This document shows positions 9,082 to 17,769 of a stretch of 64,000 nt of DNA, piece by piece (the stretch's first letter is position 1; each line of letters opens with the position of its first letter). Origin of the DNA: JACRIM01 sp038042195 (lineage in GTDB: Bacteria; Planctomycetota; Phycisphaerae; UBA1845; UTPLA1). The notes under the pieces are model-generated. The model was given only the letters and a program-made list of their open reading frames with translations, did not search any database and was not told the DNA's origin. The position numbers and the translations under genes are program-made. Location: the NCBI GenBank assembly GCA_038042195.1, contig JBBTET010000010.1, positions 1 to 64,000 on the forward strand. Direction: 5' to 3'.

Positions 9082-11292
9082 ATGGCCCTCGGCGGCCCTT
9101 CCGCAACACGAGCAGAAACCCCCAAAGCGGGCGGCTCCCTCCTGCACTTCATGCACATCCTGAAGTATGCGCGCCCGTACTACCGCTTTCTCATCCCCGG
9201 CATGATCTGCATCGTCATCGTCGCCGTGACGTACTCCGTCAACATCATCGCCCTGCTCCCCGTGATTCAGCTCATGGCCAAGAATCAGGGCGTCGCCTCA
9301 TGGGTCCATCAAGGCATCGCCGAAAAGCGACTGGGCCTCACGCTCAGCCTCAACGAGGGCGACAATCATATTCTCGTCGTCGACGTCGCCCACCCCGAAC
9401 GATTCCCCGATGGCAACATCCGCCGCCACGACCTGCTCACCGGCCTCGATGACCACGACCTCGCACCATCCGAGCTCTTTCATAAGATCGCCTATCTGCC
9501 CGACGGCCATTCCATCATGCTCCGCCTGAATAAGCCTGCAGGGGACAGCCCACACCTCGCCAAAGCCACTCCCGAAATCGCTTCAAAGGAATCTCGCCTC
9601 ATCCGATACGGCGCATCCCTCATCCCCCAGGGAGCGTCCAAGGAAGACCGCCTCGCCACGCTCAAGATCCTTCTCACCATCGTCGTCGCCATCTCAGTCG
9701 TCGGTGGCATCGCCCGCTTCTTCGGCGAATACCTCATCGCCGTCACCGCCGCGCGAACGGTTGTCGCCCTGCGCCGCAGGATGTACCAGCGCGTGCTCAA
9801 GCTTCCTATTTCCCACTTCGCCACCCAGGGCGTCGCCGACACCATCAGCCGATTCGTGCAGGACAGCATGGACGTCTATCGCGGCCTCAACTTCGTCTTC
9901 GTCAAAAGCCTGCGCGAACCGCTCAAGGCCATCTTTGCCTTCATCGTCGCGCTGATGATTGATTGGCGCATCACCCTGGTCACCGTCATCATCGCCCCCG
10001 GCGCAGCCATGCTCATTCGCCGCACCGGCAAGATGATCCGCAAGTCCAGCAAGCGCCTGCTGCAAAACTACGGCCGCATGATCTCGGTGTTGGAAAGCTC
10101 ACTCATGGGCATCCGCGTGGTGAAGGGCTACACGATGGAGACCTACGAACGCGCCCGCCTCCACAGCGTGGATAAGGAAATGCTCCGCCACCAACTCAAG
10201 ATCGAACTCGTTGACGCCGCCAGCAGCCCCCTCTTCGAGACCATCGGACAATTCGTCGCCGCCTTCGCCATCCTCTACTTCGCCCAGCAGATGTTCGAGG
10301 GCCGCATGGAGTTCTCCAAGTTCGCCGGTCTCGCCGCCGCGATGGCCGCCATGTTCGACCCGATCCGCAAGATGTCCTCCTTCTACAACCGCATCCAAAC
10401 CGCCAACGCCGCGATGGACCGCGTCTTTGAGGTGATCGACACCAAGGAAGAGTCCGAGGGTCATCACAGCGTCGTCGCCCTGCCGACCCTCTCCGACACC
10501 ATCGAGTTCCGCAACGTCAGCTTCACCTACCCCAGCGCAGAGACCCCCGCCCTCGACGGCATCAATCTCAAAATCCGTCGTGGCGAGCGCGTCGCCTTCG
10601 TCGGACCAAACGGCTCAGGCAAGACCACGCTGCTCTCCCTGCTCACCCGATTCTTCGACGCCCACCAAGGCCAGGTCCTCATCGACGGCCGCAACATCCT
10701 CGAATACTCCGTCTCCTCCCTGCGAAAGCAGATGAGCCTCATCACCCAGGACACCGTCATCTTCGCCGACTCCATCGCCAACAACATTGCCTACGGCGAC
10801 GACCGGCTCCTCCGCAAGCGCGTCCTCAAGCAGCGCCATCCCGAACGTCGCTACCAACTCAACGGCGACGAAGAACGCATCGCCGCCGCCGCCAAGGCCG
10901 CCTTCGCCGACGAGTTCATCCTCGAGAAGCCCGACGGCTACAACACCCTGATCGGCGAGCACGGCACCACCCTCTCCGGCGGCCAGAAGCAGCGTCTCTC
11001 CATCGCCCGCGCGATCCTGCGCAATGCCCCCATCTTCATCTTCGACGAAGCCACCAGCCAGATCGACTCCGAGAGCGAGCAAAAAATCCACGAGGCCGTC
11101 GAACGCCACCTGCAAGGCCGCACGGCCCTCATCATCGCCCACCGATTCTCGACAATTTTGCAAGCCGACCGCATCGTCGTCATGGACAAGGGTCGCATCG
11201 TGGATAGCGGCAAACACGACGACCTCCTCGCCCGCTGCAAGCTCTACCAGGGCCTCTACGGCACCCAGATTATCGATGATTCAAAGCCCTAA
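9082..11292 (+). CDS. ABC exporter, fused membrane and ATPase domains (MsbA-like)
   Basis: 736 codons. A transmembrane region (residues about 27-75 and 190-430) is followed by a nucleotide-binding domain with Walker A GPNGSGKTT (about 507), signature LSGGQKQRL (about 631), Walker B IFIFDEATS (about 650) and H-loop IIAHRFSTI (about 684). Such half-transporters work as dimers, flipping lipids, glycolipids or peptides. Two departures from the family stand out: an inserted soluble segment of about 105 residues (76-180) between the first two membrane helices, and an extended linker with RKRVLKQRHPERRYQ between the Q-loop and the signature. A TACAAT -10-like box at 9042-9047 lies 35 bases before the start. 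Substrate unknown. Confidence 0.9.
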   Translation: MALGGPSATRAETPKAGGSLLHFMHILKYARPYYRFLIPGMICIVIVAVTYSVNIIALLPVIQLMAKNQGVASWVHQGIAEKRLGLTLSLNEGDNHILVVDVAHPERFPDGNIRRHDLLTGLDDHDLAPSELFHKIAYLPDGHSIMLRLNKPAGDSPHLAKATPEIASKESRLIRYGASLIPQGASKEDRLATLKILLTIVVAISVVGGIARFFGEYLIAVTAARTVVALRRRMYQRVLKLPISHFATQGVADTISRFVQDSMDVYRGLNFVFVKSLREPLKAIFAFIVALMIDWRITLVTVIIAPGAAMLIRRTGKMIRKSSKRLLQNYGRMISVLESSLMGIRVVKGYTMETYERARLHSVDKEMLRHQLKIELVDAASSPLFETIGQFVAAFAILYFAQQMFEGRMEFSKFAGLAAAMAAMFDPIRKMSSFYNRIQTANAAMDRVFEVIDTKEESEGHHSVVALPTLSDTIEFRNVSFTYPSAETPALDGINLKIRRGERVAFVGPNGSGKTTLLSLLTRFFDAHQGQVLIDGRNILEYSVSSLRKQMSLITQDTVIFADSIANNIAYGDDRLLRKRVLKQRHPERRYQLNGDEERIAAAAKAAFADEFILEKPDGYNTLIGEHGTTLSGGQKQRLSIARAILRNAPIFIFDEATSQIDSESEQKIHEAVERHLQGRTALIIAHRFSTILQADRIVVMDKGRIVDSGKHDDLLARCKLYQGLYGTQIIDDSKP

Positions 11293-11294
11293 TT

Positions 11295-11387
11295 CCCTCT
11301 CCCACTGGGAGATGGCCAGGGTGGGAGTTTGATGACGGTCCATAACCTTAATCCCCTCTCCCCGAGGGAGAGGGCCAGGGTGAGGGT
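11295..11387. repeat. Two copies of a 34-bp palindromic extragenic repeat
   Basis: Copies at 11295-11328 and 11354-11387 share the plan CCCTCTCCC-n-GGGAGA-GGCCAGGGTGnGGG. Each contains a short palindrome (CCCTCTCCC / GGGAGAGGG in the second copy). They sit directly after the ABC exporter stop codon and before a convergent gene. Such elements are numerous between genes in planctomycete genomes; they may also help end transcription. Confidence 0.7.
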
Positions 11388-11430
11388 TAATTAGGGTGCG
11401 GTTGTACTCAACCGACCATTCAACCCGCCC

Positions 11431-11883
11431 CTACGGCAAGAACGGCGTCTGCGGCCGAACGTCCACCGCCACATTGAAATCTGAAATCACCGCCGAATGG
11501 TCGAACGTGAACGTAATCTTATCCGCGCAGTTGAAATCCCCATCCGTCCGAAGCACGTTCGATTCCGTATCCGGCCCGCCGGCCGTTACCAAGTCCGCAT
11601 CGTAGATCATGATCGCCTTCAAGTCGTCGCACGAGCGCGTGAACTGCTGCGACGTGCCCGGAGCCAGTGTGAACTCCAGGTGCTCCCCGACCGTGATCAG
11701 CAACAGCTCGGGGATGTCCTTCTGGTCGCTGAGGTACAAATCCACCTCCACCGGAAAGTCGGCTTGGTTATTCAGTACGACCAACACGGTGTCCAGGCCC
11801 AGATAACCTTGAAGTGCATCGCACCCGCACAGCGGCGCAGCCATGCATATCGTAAGAATGAACCCCATCAGTCGTTTCGTCAT
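11431..11883 (-). CDS. Small hypothetical lipoprotein
   Basis: 150 codons, preceded by AAGGAG five bases before the ATG. The first 20 residues form a lipoprotein signal peptide with lipobox APLCGC, so it should be lipid-anchored after Cys. The mature part is a compact beta-rich domain (VVLNNQADFPVEVDLYLSD, LEFTLAPGTSQQFTRSC) with a second pair of cysteines. The family was not recognised. It stands alone, convergent to the ABC exporter. Confidence 0.75.
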   Translation of the reverse strand: MTKRLMGFILTICMAAPLCGCDALQGYLGLDTVLVVLNNQADFPVEVDLYLSDQKDIPELLLITVGEHLEFTLAPGTSQQFTRSCDDLKAIMIYDADLVTAGGPDTESNVLRTDGDFNCADKITFTFDHSAVISDFNVAVDVRPQTPFLP

Positions 11884-12042
11884 GGCAACTCCTTAAGTCC
11901 TGTGCAACCAACCGTCACTCAGATTTTAGTCACCGAAAATACGATTCTCTGAGCGGATCGGGCAATCCTCGACAGGGGCCATGATTTGCCTCTGCAAACA
12001 ACGATTCCGACGGCCGAACCACGGTTGATAAACAGGTGTGGC

Positions 12043-12680
12043 GTGCTGGTACCCGTGCTGGTACGAGAATCCCTTCTCGTACCCACCCCGCCGGGTCGTA
12101 GAGTCGCCTGGGAGACAATCCCTTCCCGCGCCCGCTCCGCTCTCACGATCCCACCACAACCGCCCCCACTGCCTTCGCCCATCGGGCGCACGATGGTTGC
12201 CAAGCCTGCCCGCCGTGGCGGGTGATTTCAATCACTGGAAGCAAGTCCCCTATACTCGTCCCTCAATCCTCCTCCAGTCCCGAAGGGACGAAGGACCGCA
12301 GCAACGGGCGCAACAACATTTTGCGTTTAGGCGTGAATCATCGCGACATGTTGTGAATGCAACCCGCCCCGAATGGGGCGTCGGACCGTAGCCACGGGCG
12401 CAAGCCCGTGGAAAGAATGCTCGCGACTAACGAAGCCCCGAATGGGGCGACGGAGCGTTGTCGGCGGAGGCGAATTCACGCTGAGCTGTGCTCCCAAACA
12501 AAAAATGTTGGCAAGCCCGTGGTATCGGATCGCGCGAACCATTCAGCCCCGGCAGGGGCGAAGGCATTTTCCTTGACATCCGATCGTCTCCCACCACCCG
12601 ATTTGTAATCCAGACTGCTTTCTGTGCTGGTACGAGATTCCCATCTCGTACCCCAATCGGCGGGAATCCCCTCCCGCGCA
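12043..12680. repeat. Extragenic repeat field of two palindromic repeat types
   Basis: Type A, TGCTGGTACGAGA-n5-TCTCGTACCC followed by a CGGCGGG-AATCCC-TCCCGCGC block, occurs at about 12056-12140 and 12625-12680. Type B, GCCCCGAAnGGGGCGnCGGA with CCACGGGCGCAAGCCCGTGG, occurs at 12277-12318, 12366-12412, 12435-12460 with a loose tail at 12511-12522, and 12546-12566. Both are strongly palindromic. The open frames across this stretch are by-products of the repeats, and I see no gene between 11884 and 12788. Confidence 0.75.
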
Positions 12681-12788
12681 TCGTCCAGTTCAAGTTCTCC
12701 CCAGTTTGCAATAACAGTCCCATTTTAAGTACAATACCCACGGCACGGCGGACCACCCCAATGCTCCGCCGATTCGAGGAGGACGCAA

Positions 12789-15371
12789 ATGCGCAACTCT
12801 CGGGCAATCATAATTCTGGCTGTCACTAATAGCTGCTTGTTCGTCGCTACGCGCTCTGTACTAGGGCAATGCACCTACGACTGGCTTCCCGGACAAGACT
12901 CGCCCGGTGTTGACGGCACTGTGTACGCGTCAATTACCTGGGATCCTGACGGTGCCGGAATACAACCGGAGTTGTTAATCGTCGGTGGCAGTTTTTTCTC
13001 CGCAGGCGCCTTACCCCGAAAGAACATCGCCGCGTGGGACGGTACTCAGTGGCATCCACTGAGTACCGAACTTCAATACGACACTCAAAAAATAACTTGC
13101 TTTGCGGTATTTGAAGGAAGTCTAATCGCGGCCGGAAATTTTTCGCATATTGGGGGTGTAGCAGCAAACAACATCGCTAGATGGGATGGCACGATATGGC
13201 ATCCGCTGGGAGACGGTCTTGGCATTGGTGACGATGCTTTTACAGTAATATACTCGTTAACTGTTTATAATGGAGAGTTGATCGCCGGCGGGGAATTTGG
13301 CTACTCCGGGAGTGCATTTGTTGGAACACTCGCCAGATGGAACGGTACTGTTTGGCAGGCAGTCGGACCACCATTGAATTACTATAACGTTTATTCAACG
13401 AACGTTTATGACGGCGATTTGATAGTAACCGGAGACTTCACTCTGGCTGGTACCACACCGGTAAATCAAATCGCTCGATGGGATGGAACATCCTGGCATT
13501 CACTTGGGAGCGGACTTATCGGCTTCGCTTACAGCCTTGCTAGTTTTGAAGGCAAGCTGGTCGTAGGCGGATATTTTCAATCTGCTGGAGGTATTCCGAC
13601 AAATAATATCGCTACGTGGGACGGCAACCAATGGTCGGCCATCGGCGGCGGTTTTGATAACGGAGTTCGGGCGCTTACCACCTATCAAGGGGAACTTATT
13701 GCCGCTGGAAGCTTTCAGAATGCGGAAGGACAGCTTGCAAACCGAGTTTCACGATGGACCGGAAATAGTTGGCAGCCCCTCGCTCAAGGTGTTGCTAACA
13801 TTGTAGGCTCACCAACAGTGCTTTCACTAACGGTATTTGGAGGCGAGTTGATAGTCTCCGGGGAATTCGATAATGCGGGAGAAAAACGTTCCAAAGGAGT
13901 CGCTCGGTGGGATGGGTTGCAATGGAATTCGCTAGGCACTAGATGGTTTGATAATCGAGTTAGTTCTATTACAAGTATTGGCGGCAAGACTGCGGCTGGC
14001 GGACTATTTGCATACGCAGGCGGCCCACTGGTTCGAGGTGTCGCCCTCTTTGATTCCGATCGCTGGCTACCGCTCGGTACAGGAATGAATAACACGGTTC
14101 GCGCCGTGCATTTCTTCAATGGAGATTTGTATGTTGGCGGAGATTTTTCAACAGCCGGTGGAGTGGCTGCGAAGTATTTCGCTAAGTGGGATGGTACGGT
14201 ATGGGAGCCTGTGGGTGACTCGATACATGGTTCCGTCCGAGTGGTAACAGACCTAGACGGTCAACTAACTGTCGCAGGAGGTCTAGGAAGCCCTCTCGGG
14301 GCCATAGCATGGTGGGATGGCGCGGCGTGGCATTCATTAGGAACCGGATTCAACAACCCCGTTCTCGCTATTTCAATGTACAAAGGACATCTAGTCGCGG
14401 CTGGAACATTCTCCGCCGTTGGTCCGGTACTGGCCAACGGGATTGCCATTTCAAATGGCGGGGTATGGTCGCCGCTTGCTGACGGAGTTGACGGCAGTGT
14501 CCAAGCATTAACTGTCTTCAAAGGCGATCTCATTGCCGGAGGGACATTTACAAATGCTGGAGGACAATCCGCTAATAGGATCGCAAGATGGACAGGGTCT
14601 AACTGGGAACCTCTTGGGTCGGGAATGGACAACGTAGTTCGCGCCTTAAGAGTCCATAATAGTGAGTTATACGCAGGAGGTTCTTTTACGATGGCGGGAG
14701 GATTGCCCGCAGCTGGTATCGCTAGATGGAATGGAAGCCAATGGCAGCCACTCAGTACAGGACTGGGTCTTTACTCTCATGGTAGCCTTGTTGCTCCAGG
14801 AAGTGTGTTTTCGTTGGCGACAAATGGTGCCGAATTAATCGTCGGCGGTTTTTTTACGTCTGCGGGAGACGTCGGATCCGCATTCTGGGCCCGCTACGCC
14901 CCCACCGGCCCCGCCCCCACCATCACCCAACACCCCGCCTCCCCCGCCGTCTGCCAAGGCTCCGCCATCTCCATCCGCTCCACCGCCACCGGCGATGGCG
15001 CACTCTCCTATCAATGGCGAAAAAGCGGCACCGATCTAACTGACGACGACGACACCTTCGGCACCCAAACCAACACCCTCGTCTTCGCCCACGCCGCCGC
15101 ATCCGACGCCGGTTCCTACGACTGCCTCGTCAAGCTCAACGACTGCACGGAAGCCACCAGCAACACCGCCACCCTCGCCGTCTTCCCCACCAACACCGCC
15201 GACGGCAACCTCGACGGCCTCACCGACGGCCAAGACATCGCCATCCTTGCGGGCGCCCTCACAAACTTCGCCCCCGTCAGCGCACCGCTCTGCGCCTTCG
15301 ACCTCACCGGCGAAGGCATCGTCAACACCGACGACATCCCCCCCTTCGTCACCCGCCTCCTCACCGAATAG
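12789..15371 (+). CDS. Secreted beta-propeller protein with Ig-like and dockerin-like C-terminus
   Basis: 860 codons, with GAGGAGGA before the ATG and a signal peptide ending near SVLG. Residues 35-700 are about a dozen tandem units of about 45 residues of the form GELIAGGSF-AGG-ANNIARWDG-W-PLGSG, a kelch or WD-like propeller pattern. Residues 703-795 are an Ig-like domain (TITQHPASPAVCQGSA, SDAGSYDCLVKLNDC). Residues 800-860 are a dockerin-type calcium-loop pair (DGNLDGLTDGQDIAILAG, LTGEGIVNTDDIPPFV). Codon use changes abruptly at about 14880, from AT-tolerant to very GC-rich, exactly at the propeller/Ig boundary. Likely extracellular; ligand unknown. Confidence 0.85.
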   Translation: MRNSRAIIILAVTNSCLFVATRSVLGQCTYDWLPGQDSPGVDGTVYASITWDPDGAGIQPELLIVGGSFFSAGALPRKNIAAWDGTQWHPLSTELQYDTQKITCFAVFEGSLIAAGNFSHIGGVAANNIARWDGTIWHPLGDGLGIGDDAFTVIYSLTVYNGELIAGGEFGYSGSAFVGTLARWNGTVWQAVGPPLNYYNVYSTNVYDGDLIVTGDFTLAGTTPVNQIARWDGTSWHSLGSGLIGFAYSLASFEGKLVVGGYFQSAGGIPTNNIATWDGNQWSAIGGGFDNGVRALTTYQGELIAAGSFQNAEGQLANRVSRWTGNSWQPLAQGVANIVGSPTVLSLTVFGGELIVSGEFDNAGEKRSKGVARWDGLQWNSLGTRWFDNRVSSITSIGGKTAAGGLFAYAGGPLVRGVALFDSDRWLPLGTGMNNTVRAVHFFNGDLYVGGDFSTAGGVAAKYFAKWDGTVWEPVGDSIHGSVRVVTDLDGQLTVAGGLGSPLGAIAWWDGAAWHSLGTGFNNPVLAISMYKGHLVAAGTFSAVGPVLANGIAISNGGVWSPLADGVDGSVQALTVFKGDLIAGGTFTNAGGQSANRIARWTGSNWEPLGSGMDNVVRALRVHNSELYAGGSFTMAGGLPAAGIARWNGSQWQPLSTGLGLYSHGSLVAPGSVFSLATNGAELIVGGFFTSAGDVGSAFWARYAPTGPAPTITQHPASPAVCQGSAISIRSTATGDGALSYQWRKSGTDLTDDDDTFGTQTNTLVFAHAAASDAGSYDCLVKLNDCTEATSNTATLAVFPTNTADGNLDGLTDGQDIAILAGALTNFAPVSAPLCAFDLTGEGIVNTDDIPPFVTRLLTE

Positions 15372-15459
15372 TCGCCGACGTAATCGCGCATCCCCGGTCG
15401 TCCCAACTCCCGCCCCGCCCAACACTTAACCGCTCCCCAAAATAAATCCGATTTTCCAC

Positions 15460-15487
15460 TTGCCCCCACCCACCCGCGTGCTATATT
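15460..15487 (+). promoter_or_regulatory. Strong candidate promoter with no clear gene
   Basis: TTGCCC (15460-15465) and TATATT (15482-15487) are 16 bases apart. Some 70 bases on there is a perfect AAGGAGG (15556-15562) placed six bases before the ATG at 15569. All signals for expression are present, but the frame behind them is not a recognisable gene. Confidence 0.45.
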
Positions 15488-15568
15488 AGTTAGGTACAAG
15501 TTAGTAATGCCCGTTTAGCCGGCCGGGCGTGCCCGCCGTTTTATTGCCGCATGATAAGGAGGCATCCT

Positions 15569-15901
15569 ATGATCCGCGTTGCGCAGCAACCCCTTCCGCC
15601 CCTCGGCCCCTATTCCACCGTTTCGGCTTTTCGACGTTTCTGCTTGGCCCCAACCCAATCTGCGCCATCGGTGAAATCTGCGGTTTCTCTTCACCCTCCG
15701 CAAAAAACTGCAAACCGTTTGTGCGATTTTGCGGGCATTTGCGGGCATTTGCGGGCTTTTGCACCATTTTGCGGCCCTCTTTTTTTCGCCAATTCCAAAC
15801 CAATCGGAAAAGCCCGCAGCATCCATCCTCGATCCTACATCACCCGAAACCAAAGCGCCTTCAAATACGCCGACTCCGGGCACGTCAGCATCACCGGATG
15901 A
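15569..15901 (+). CDS. Doubtful short ORF behind a good promoter and ribosome binding site
   Basis: 110 codons beginning MIRVAQQPLPPLGPYSTV. Beyond the first 20 codons the sequence is low-complexity and encoded by an extragenic repeat (GCGGGCATTT decamers), and its last 67 bases overlap the opposite gene. I read it as the intact 5' end of a gene whose body has been lost or replaced, or as a small peptide. It is listed because the start signals are better than those of many real genes here. Confidence 0.25.
   Translation: MIRVAQQPLPPLGPYSTVSAFRRFCLAPTQSAPSVKSAVSLHPPQKTANRLCDFAGICGHLRAFAPFCGPLFFANSKPIGKARSIHPRSYITRNQSAFKYADSGHVSITG
15731..15760. repeat. Tandem decamer repeat
   Basis: Three adjacent ten-base units GCGGGCATTT, GCGGGCATTT, GCGGGCTTTT, followed by a looser GCACCATTTT and GCGGCC. 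They sit in the region between the propeller protein and the methyltransferase, which otherwise holds only the doubtful ORF. Confidence 0.6.
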
Positions 15902-17145
15902 TCCGCTGACGCCCCACTGCTCGCGAACATCTGCAAGCTCCGCCTCGCCGGCCGCGTCGCCCGTTGCACCGTCTCCAGAAATGCCTCCGGCCCCACGAGT
16001 CCGCTGCAACTACACGTCAGAAAATAGCCGCCCGGCCGTACCACCTGCATGGCTAGAGAGTTCAGATCGTGATACCGCTTCAACCCGTCCTCCAACTCCT
16101 CGCGGTCTCTCACGAACTTCGGTGGATCAAGCACCACCGCGTCGAACTGCCTCCCGTTGGCGATCATCTGCCGCAGATAAATGAAGGCATCGCTATGAAC
16201 TAGACTGACCCGCGCGTTGTTCAGATTCACGTTCTCCTTCGCCACGACCAGCGCTGCCTCATCCAGATCAACGCTCGTCACCTCCTTCGCCCCGCCCGTC
16301 ACCTTCGCACAGATTCCAAATCCGCCCGAGTAGCAACAAAGGTCCAGCACCGTCGCATCCCGACACAACTCCGCGAATCGCTTCCGATTGTCCCGCTGAT
16401 CGCAGAAGAACCCCGTCTTGTGTCCGCCCGCAGCGTCGACGCGATATCGAATGCCATGCTCGCGGATCGTCAGAAGATTCGGATCACGAGCTTTGGGACC
16501 GAGCGGCGTCCCGCTGCCAGGCCCGACGCGCGCCGATGCCGGTATGCGAAATCCCTCGATCTGCTCGATCTGATCATCGGCCCGCAGCACCACCTGCCAG
16601 GTCAAATCCGTCAGGTTCGGCCGATCCAGGCTCGTCGCCGCGCCCAATTCGCGCATCAAATGTCCCGCCAGCATCTCGGCCCGTTGAAACATCCCCAGCG
16701 AGAAGAACTCAAACACGAGGGTGTTTGCGTAGCGTTCAACGATCAACCCCGACAGCCCGTCCCCCTCCGCATGAACAAGGCGATACGCGTCCGTCACTTC
16801 ATCCAACCGCAACTGCTTCCGAAACTCCACCGCCCGCCCGATGGTCCGCGCCCAAAACGCGTCGTCCACCGGCACGTCCCCATGCGTCAGCATCCGCAAG
16901 GCTATCTGCGACTTCGGGTGATACAGCCCGCGCCCAAAGACCATCCCCGCCTTGTCATACACATTCACCACGTCGCCGGGTTTGGCCGCCGGATCCACGT
17001 CGCGCACCATGCGCTTGAATATGAAGGGATGCTTGTTTGCCGAACGAAGAAGCACCCAGGGCGACACGACGTCCGATGGCGGTCCGGCCGACTCATCATC
17101 GCGAGTGGGTTCAGATGGCGAATAGGGGGGGCGTGGCATCTGCAT
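15835..17145 (-). CDS. rlmI: Class I SAM-dependent rRNA (cytosine-C5) methyltransferase, RlmI type
   Basis: 436 codons. The N-terminal 100 or so residues are a PUA-like domain (PWVLLRSANKHPFIFKRM, GDVVNVYDKAGMVFGRGLY). The Rossmann methyltransferase domain follows, with SAM motif VLDLCCYSGGFGICA, acidic loop VTSVDLDEAALVVA, motif IV VVLDPPKF and motif VI FLTCSCS. RlmI methylates C1962 of 23S rRNA using the cysteines of motifs IV/VI; here TCSCS supplies one. A short insertion rich in Gly and Pro (RVGPGSGTPLGPKARDP) lies between the EEHD-like domain and the catalytic domain. The start could also be the Met at codon 3. It is divergent from purE. Confidence 0.85.
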   Translation of the reverse strand: MQMPRPPYSPSEPTRDDESAGPPSDVVSPWVLLRSANKHPFIFKRMVRDVDPAAKPGDVVNVYDKAGMVFGRGLYHPKSQIALRMLTHGDVPVDDAFWARTIGRAVEFRKQLRLDEVTDAYRLVHAEGDGLSGLIVERYANTLVFEFFSLGMFQRAEMLAGHLMRELGAATSLDRPNLTDLTWQVVLRADDQIEQIEGFRIPASARVGPGSGTPLGPKARDPNLLTIREHGIRYRVDAAGGHKTGFFCDQRDNRKRFAELCRDATVLDLCCYSGGFGICAKVTGGAKEVTSVDLDEAALVVAKENVNLNNARVSLVHSDAFIYLRQMIANGRQFDAVVLDPPKFVRDREELEDGLKRYHDLNSLAMQVVRPGGYFLTCSCSGLVGPEAFLETVQRATRPARRSLQMFASSGASADHPVMLTCPESAYLKALWFRVM

Positions 17146-17274
17146 ATCTTCCCGGCGTCATCGCGCAACAGCAAGCCGCTTAATGCTTTGTGCCCTGTTT
17201 GCATTTGGTCAATCAATCGATTCGCCGTAGGATAGTTGAATCAAGCGTCGCTGAATCGTACTGAAGGTGTCGCA

Positions 17275-17769
17275 ATGAACCCCCTCGTCGGAATCATCAT
17301 CGGCTCCAAGTCCGACTGGGAGACTCTTGACCACGCCGCTCAAACGCTCACCAAGCTCGGCGTCCCGCACGAGGCCAAGATCGTCTCGGCCCACCGCACG
17401 CCCGATCTCCTCTTTGATTACGCCTCCACCGCCGCCTCGCGCGGCATCGAAGTCATCATCGCCGGCGCGGGTGGTGCGGCCCATCTCCCCGGCATATGCG
17501 CCGCCAAGACCGCTCTTCCCGTCCTCGGCGTCCCCGTCGAGTCGCACGCTCTCAAAGGCCTCGACTCGCTCCTCTCCATCGTCCAAATGCCCGGCGGCGT
17601 CCCCGTCGCCACCTTCGCCATCGGCAAGCCCGGCGCGATCAACGCCGCCCTTTTCGCCACGGCCATTCTCGCCAACAAGCATCCGCAATTCGCAAACGCA
17701 CTCCGAGCCTTTCGAGAAGAACAAACCCGTACCGTCCTCCAAAATCCCGACCCGCGGGTGACTCCATGA
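17275..17769 (+). CDS. purE: N5-carboxyaminoimidazole ribonucleotide mutase
   Basis: 164 codons from the ATG at 17275. PurE moves the carboxylate of N5-CAIR to C4, giving CAIR in purine synthesis. Family motifs are GIIIGSKSDWE (phosphate binding), VSAHRTPDLLFDYA with the catalytic His, IIAGAGGAAHLPG and LGVPVESHALKGLDSLLSIVQMPGGVPVAT. Length is normal. Its TGA overlaps the ATG of purK as ATGA, so the two are translationally coupled and their products act in succession. Confidence 0.95.
   Translation: MNPLVGIIIGSKSDWETLDHAAQTLTKLGVPHEAKIVSAHRTPDLLFDYASTAASRGIEVIIAGAGGAAHLPGICAAKTALPVLGVPVESHALKGLDSLLSIVQMPGGVPVATFAIGKPGAINAALFATAILANKHPQFANALRAFREEQTRTVLQNPDPRVTP

Noticed and set aside
11919..12608. 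Several overlapping short open frames in the repeat field
   Set aside because: They are spelled out by palindromic repeat copies, occur on both strands at once, and have no ribosome sites or family matches.
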